Source: Monosporascus cannonballus (Eukaryota > Ascomycota > Sordariomycetes > Xylariales). From it: a DNA stretch of 64,000 nt. The stretch covers positions 124,001 through 188,000 of the forward strand of contig QJNS01000033.1 in assembly GCA_004154925.1 (NCBI GenBank), given 5' to 3'. Positions 59,001 to 64,000 of this stretch are shown in pieces. Each line of letters opens with the position of its first letter. The stretch's first letter is position 1. The position numbers were made by a program, and so were the translations under genes. The notes below the pieces were generated by a model. That model did no database searches and was not told the DNA's origin. It saw nothing but the letters and a program-made list of their open reading frames with translations.

Positions 59001-61200
59001 TTTTACGATTAATTTGGAAAAAAACCCTTTTCCGTCAAAAAAACAAAAAATAATAAGTTTTCGACCAACTTAAAAAACCTTTTATTATAGCATTTATCCT
59101 TACGTATTAGGACCCCGAAAAGAAAACGGTAATAAAGGTAAATTATTCCGGCTAGGTAACGGAAAAATATTTATTTTAATTTGATTCGTTAACGCGCTTA
59201 TAATTAATTACGTACTTTTTAAAGAAGTTATTGCTAGTTAAATATAATTACGAAATATACGATAAAAAATTGTTAATTATTATTAAAACGTTAGCAAAAT
59301 AAAAAAAACTTTAAAGGTTAATTAGTTTTTCTACGATTTTAATAAATTACGTAAATCTCCAGTATTTTATAAGTACCGGTATATTTATTAAAAAATAAAT
59401 TCGATAAGCCGGTTTTTTATCCGCCTTTAATTTCGTATTTAAATATTACCTTAATAAATTAATAAACCGATCCGATATTATATTTCGTAAATTATAAAAC
59501 GTATTTTGCGGCAAAAAAATATTAAGCTTAAAACGCGGATAACTCGGTTAATTAAGGAAAAATCATTATTTAATAAATTGACGCGGATCCAAAAATTCCT
59601 AATAGCCGTAATTTACCTAAAGCGAAATAATAATAAATAACTGGTTATCCCTTTCGGCAAGGAAATATTCCTCGAAAAAAACCTTTAAAAAATATAAGAT
59701 TTAAAAATTATTAAAAATAAAACCTTAAATATGGTATAGGCTGCCGTAACCAAGAAATTACGTAATTTCCCCTTAATTATAAACGTAATAAAAGTTTTTA
59801 TAACGAAATATGTTTTTAATTTTAAAGGTTTTTTAAAATTTAAAAAATGTATTTAGGTTTTTACTTAAGAATTATTCCGGACGTTATTAATTTAACGGAG
59901 TTATAATTTTTATATTACCGGCTATCTAAAAAAAATATTATATTGGTAATATTAATCCGTAATTATTATTAATTGGGATAAATTTAGGATATACGCCGGT
60001 TTTGCCCTAATTGCGATATATATAATAGGTTGTACGTATAAAAAAACGAAAAAAGGGTTATTACGGCCTTTATTTATTTTAAACCGATTTTATTTAGATT
60101 TTTCGGTAAACTTTATAATTGACCTATCGGTAAGGCAAAAAAAAAATATTTTTTATAGTATTTTATAATTATTTAATGAAAATGGTTATTTTGGAGCCGA
60201 TATTTAACATAAATGCGAAAACGTACGTTTAACGTTTTATTATTTATTATTAAAAATATTACGGTTTTGTTAAATAATTGGTATCCGACAAGGAAGGTAA
60301 TTAACTAAGCAAATTTTAAATTTATTTATATAACTTAATAAATATATAATAATACCTTAATATATCTTTTATTTTTAAACGGACGGAATTACGAAAAAAG
60401 TTAATTAAAAAGTTTTTATAAATTTCCGTTATGTTATAAATTATGTATAATATAATTAGGTTAAATTTTTACTGGTAATATAATTAATTTTTAAGAATAA
60501 GAATTTTTGGTTAAAGGTAAGTTTTTTTTCTTAATTTACAGATATAAGATAAAATTTATTAATAAAATATTAATAACCTTTTAATTAACTCCCGAAACGG
60601 AAAAAGTTATTAATTTCGTTAAAAAGTTATAAAAAATACGAAATTCGTATAAATTATTATGGCGTTAATTTAGGCCCGGAAAAAGTAATTAATTAATATC
60701 TTTAAAAAACAAATATTACGTTTCGAAATAAAAAATTTAATATTGTTAAATTTAATACGTATTTATTTTATAAATATTTAAAATATTATTTTAAATATAC
60801 GTTAAATATAAGGTTATTACAATTATGCCGTATAATACTATAAAATTAAACGTATCGTTAAGGATATACCCGAAATTCGACGTAAATCTTTTAAAATTAA
60901 TAATAAAGGATTTATTATTTATTTAGATTTTAAATAATAATTAACTATTCCCGATATTATTTAAAAATAAAAAAAATATATAATAAAACGTATATTAAAG
61001 GCCGAAAATAAGTACGTAAACAGTAGTTACCGAAAAAAACTATTTATACAATAAGTAAGTTATCCCGAATTAATATAAAAGTTACGTAATAATTTCGAAA
61101 ATATAATTACTTTTAATAATTTCGAAAGGTTATTCGGAAACGGAAACGGGATCGGCTAAAACGTAAAAGTATAAATAAAAATAAAAAGAAAAGATATAAG
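56090..61200 (+). pseudogene. Degraded gag-pol of element J
   Basis: Gag about 56090-57480 with a likely zinc knuckle near 57331-57375 (ECFKYK). Reverse transcriptase about 58370-58980, with MNPDKCKFVI, KTKYLKFIIEIKVNL and VKGVRNFIRFVNFYRTFIKD at 58784-58980. RNase H about 59100-59300 (DPEKKTVIKVNYSG, YDKKLLIIIKTL). Integrase about 59920-60700, with a Cys-rich end RRFCPNCDIYNRLYV near 60000 and FIIDLSVR after it. A chromodomain-like tail may lie at 60960-61140. Stops are TAA/TAG. The minus-strand frame 56327-56560 is a shadow of gag. Confidence 0.82.
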
Positions 61201-61259
61201 CAAAACCGCCGCTGCCTTGCCCTAACCTCGTTATTCCCTAAGGGTGAAAAAGGGGGTGA

Positions 61260-61449
61260 TGTTACAGGTTAAAACCTATAAGGCAGTTCGGGCTTACGGA
61301 ACGAACTTCTTAACCCGAGCTTACCCATATGTATATAAGGAGCAGCTACCTCGTTGGTAGCTAGCTGTTTTTCTCTTTCCCTCCTCACCTTGAATATAAA
61401 CCTTTGTTGGGCCGTGGCTCCGTTCAACCTACGCATTATGCCCGTCACA
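61260..61449 (+). repeat. 3' LTR of J (190 bp)
   Basis: Starts TGTTACAGGTTAAAACCT, damaged (the palindrome is still a palindrome: both arms changed); ends TATGCCCGTCACA, undamaged. Confidence 0.88.
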
Positions 61450-61454
61450 AATAA

Positions 61455-64000
61455 ATAACGATAAATTAAATTAATTCCTAGACGTACACTCCAAAGAAAT
61501 AGAAATAAACCTATATATTTAATTTATTTCGGCTAACAATTATAAAACGGTTAAAATAAAGTTATTTTTTTTAAAAAAAAGTACTTATTAAAAGAAATAT
61601 GAGGGATATAATAATAAAAATAAATGTAAATATCGAAATATAAGTAAATATTATAAGCAGAAAATTAACGAAAAAACTTTGTTTCTAATTAATTTCCGTA
61701 AATATTTCTAGCCTTATCGGCTTTAATAACGCATATATTAAGTATTATACAACATATGAAATTTTTATTAATATAATAAATAATAATTAAAATAAACGAA
61801 AATTTAAGTACATTTATTTTATAATAAATTATAAATAAAAAGAATTTAATTTTTTATTTTTTTGATTCAAAATTAATAAATTAAGTATTGTATTAAATAT
61901 ACCTATATATTAATAGTTATATAAATGATTGTAAAAGGCTAACGAGTAGAAAATTCTAAACTTAATTGTTTTCGGCAAGTAAATTTATATTATTAATTTA
62001 ATAAATCGAGCCGAAAAACTAAATATCGTGGAATTTAAAAAATAATAATAATAAAGAATAATTAATTATCTTATATATTTAAAAAGACTTTCGGCGAATA
62101 TATTTCAAAAACGTAACGAATAGAAATTTTAATAGTTAAGGGTAAAATATATAATAAATTTAATTTCAAAAATAACGCCTTTATCCGGCTTAATTTATTT
62201 TATTTTAAACACTTAAAGGAAACTGTTTAAAAAGAATATATCCGAAAAAACTTAGAAATAGGCCCAATATGTTATTTAAAAATAAACGTAAAAATATCAA
62301 TATTATTTGTATTAAAAAAGATGGTAATTTCCGATTATACGTTAATTATAAGGGGTTAAATTAAATAACGATAAAAAACCGATATTCTTTATTTTTAATT
62401 ATCAAAATAATAAATTACTTAAGGTTAACTAAGGTATTTTCGAAAATTTATTTTAAGGATATTTATTACCGTATTAAAATTAAGAAAGGCAATTAATTAA
62501 AAACCGTTTTCCGAACGCGGCATAAACAATTTAAATATACGGTTATATTATTTAGCCTTATTAATGCATTAATTTGATTAATTAACTATATATACGTAAT
62601 ATATTTAAATAATATAATTATTTATTTGGATAACGGAAAAAATACTTTCACAATATTTTTAATTAATTTATAAACGGCTATTATAATATTAATTATTTGG
62701 TAAAATATTTAAACACGGTTTTGCTCTAAAAAGAATAAAACTTTAAAGATTTATAATTAATATTAACAGTATAGAAAAATATTGTTAACGGATTAATATT
62801 ATCGCAATATAATTAAAATTAAAATTAATTTATAATATTTAAATATTTCTAGAATTTGCAAATTTTTATTAAAATTTTATTGCTTGTTATTTACGTATTA
62901 CCGACCTTATTATTAGGTTTTTAAAAAGGGCAAAAGGCAAAAATAAAATAAAAATTTCCTGTAATCCGAAAAAATTAAAAAAACGTTTCGAAACTTAAAA
63001 GATACCTTTTAATCGGCGACTATTTTCGACATTAGTATAATGCCAAAAATACCAAAATGAAAATAAACGCTATATTAAAAGTTATATTAAAATTATTTTT
63101 ATAGAAATACGGAAAATATTAGTACTTATTTACATATTAATTACGAACATTAAGTTTAACCGAAAAGCAGTAAATTATAAAATAATAAAATTTATTAGCA
63201 ATTATAAAAAGCCTAAAATATTAACGGTAATATTTTACGGATGTGGAAAAAGGTTTTTTAATATTTACCGACTATATGGCGTTAAAACATATAATAAAAA
63301 CGCCGGCGCGTAATTTTAAAAAGAGATTAACCCGATAAATTTACCGCTTTACGTAATTTAATTTTGAAATCTAATATTAACTAGGTGCTATTAATTCGGC
63401 ATAAAAATTATTTAAACGTCCGGATTACATATTAAGGGAAATCGCGTATAAAAACGTAATTTTTACGTTATTTAAAAAATTAATATTTACAAATAATATA
63501 TTAAAAGATGTAAAGAAACCGGTTGTAAATATATAACGTAATTTAAAATATTATAAAAAGGTAAAAGGCCTTATAAAAATAATATAAAATTCTTTCGTTA
63601 TAAAATTCCTAAATAAATTTTAAGGAACGGAATCTTAAATAATTATTATTTACGTAAAAAATATAAAAACTTTTCGTTATATAATTATAAAACCTTTTCG
63701 TAAAAAAAGAAAAAATAAGGAGTTATATATTTGCCAAATATGTTATTTATAAATAATAATATAAGCCTAAGTCATAATAATAATGGGATTAATAATTAAA
63801 TAACGATAATCGTAAATTATAACCGTATTATAATTAGATTCCGAAAAATTTGAAAAAAACGAAATTAGTATTAAGGTTATTATTTATAACTAGTATGTTT
63901 TACGTCTTTTAGCAAAAAAGTTATTTAAGGACGAAATAACATTTTAATTAAAAGTTTCTTTAATAATTTTATAATTAAGTTCGAAAATTGCAAAGCAAAG
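61455..64000 (+). pseudogene. Degraded protease and pol of element K (runs off the window)
   Basis: Reverse transcriptase at about 62240-62720: NRYSLFLIIKIIN, TKVFSKIYFKDIYYRIKIKK, TVFRTRHKQFKYTVILFSL and YLNNIIIYLDN. The catalytic YLDD is YLNN at 62602-62613, both Asp changed to Asn. RNase H starts near 62980. The 3' LTR is outside the window. Confidence 0.78.

Larger units (their letters stand above)
55882..61449 (+). mobile_element. Ty3/Gypsy element J, 5.6 kb, inserted in K
   Basis: LTRs of 190 bp each (55882-56071 and 61260-61449), target duplication AATAA (55877-55881, 61450-61454), polypurine tract GAAAAAGGGGGTGA just before the 3' LTR (61246-61259). Complete layout. Its shorter LTRs and different motifs put it in another lineage than A-G. 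Confidence 0.88.
54560..64000 (+). mobile_element. Ty3/Gypsy element K, split by J and cut by the window end
   Basis: Gag from about 54560 to 55881, then element J with target duplication AATAA, then protease and pol from 61455 to the end of the window. The 5' LTR was not identified. Conserved motifs are of the Gypsy type and close to those of J, but the two are not copies of one another. Confidence 0.75.

Noticed and set aside
1..64000. Mitochondrial, plastid, protozoan or endosymbiont origin because of the extreme A+T content
   Set aside because: Spliceosomal introns with fungal signals, LTR retrotransposons with target duplications, and RIP-type sequence with retained CpG all fit a filamentous ascomycete nuclear genome.

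Overview
The window looks like a repeat-rich, AT-rich compartment of a filamentous ascomycete (Pezizomycotina) genome. Three things point there. One intact gene carries two short spliceosomal introns (60 and 47 bp). Nearly everything else is LTR retrotransposon sequence. That sequence has been mutated by C-to-T change on both strands, as repeat-induced point mutation (RIP) does: CpA and TpG are scarce, TpA is everywhere, CpG is kept, broken frames end in TAA/TAG, and conserved Cys/His/Asp residues appear as Tyr/Tyr/Asn. The species cannot be named from the sequence.

Layout. 1-2527: 3' part of a Ty3/Gypsy chromovirus (E) with its 3' LTR. 3290-6110: gene island of ordinary base composition with an intact short-chain dehydrogenase/reductase gene (3974-4923) and a broken gene on the other strand (5297-5975). 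6115-6236: solo LTR. 6431-46655: one 40-kb nest of Gypsy elements. The outer element G was split in its 5' LTR by A' (6669-34567), F (34722-41336) and a second solo LTR (34594-34717). A' holds A (7054-13783) and B (19192-33610), and B holds C (23573-30781). The two LTRs of A', A, B and C are equal in length pair by pair, and A', A, B, C, F and the solo LTRs have matching or one-transition 5-bp target duplications, so the order of insertion can be read. 46656-46983 and 52309-54300: a second piece of gene island, split by a minus-strand Ty1/Copia element (H, 46984-52308, TSD GGATC), with a degraded aromatic prenyltransferase (DMATS-type) gene (52662-54060). 54560-64000: Gypsy element K, split by Gypsy element J (55882-61449, TSD AATAA).

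If the insertions are taken out in thought, the dehydrogenase, the unknown broken gene and the prenyltransferase lie within a few kb of each other. They may be what is left of a small secondary-metabolism locus; that is inference.

The most unusual signal is an antisense reading frame between the pol chromodomain and the 3' LTR of the chromoviruses. It is readable in A, A', B and C, and its C-terminal tail is also recognisable in E and F. It runs opposite to gag-pol, overlaps the end of pol, and encodes paired CxxC clusters followed by a charged coiled coil. A second general pattern is that RIP damage is weak at the outer edge of each element and strong inside, so the two LTRs of one element are damaged at opposite ends.
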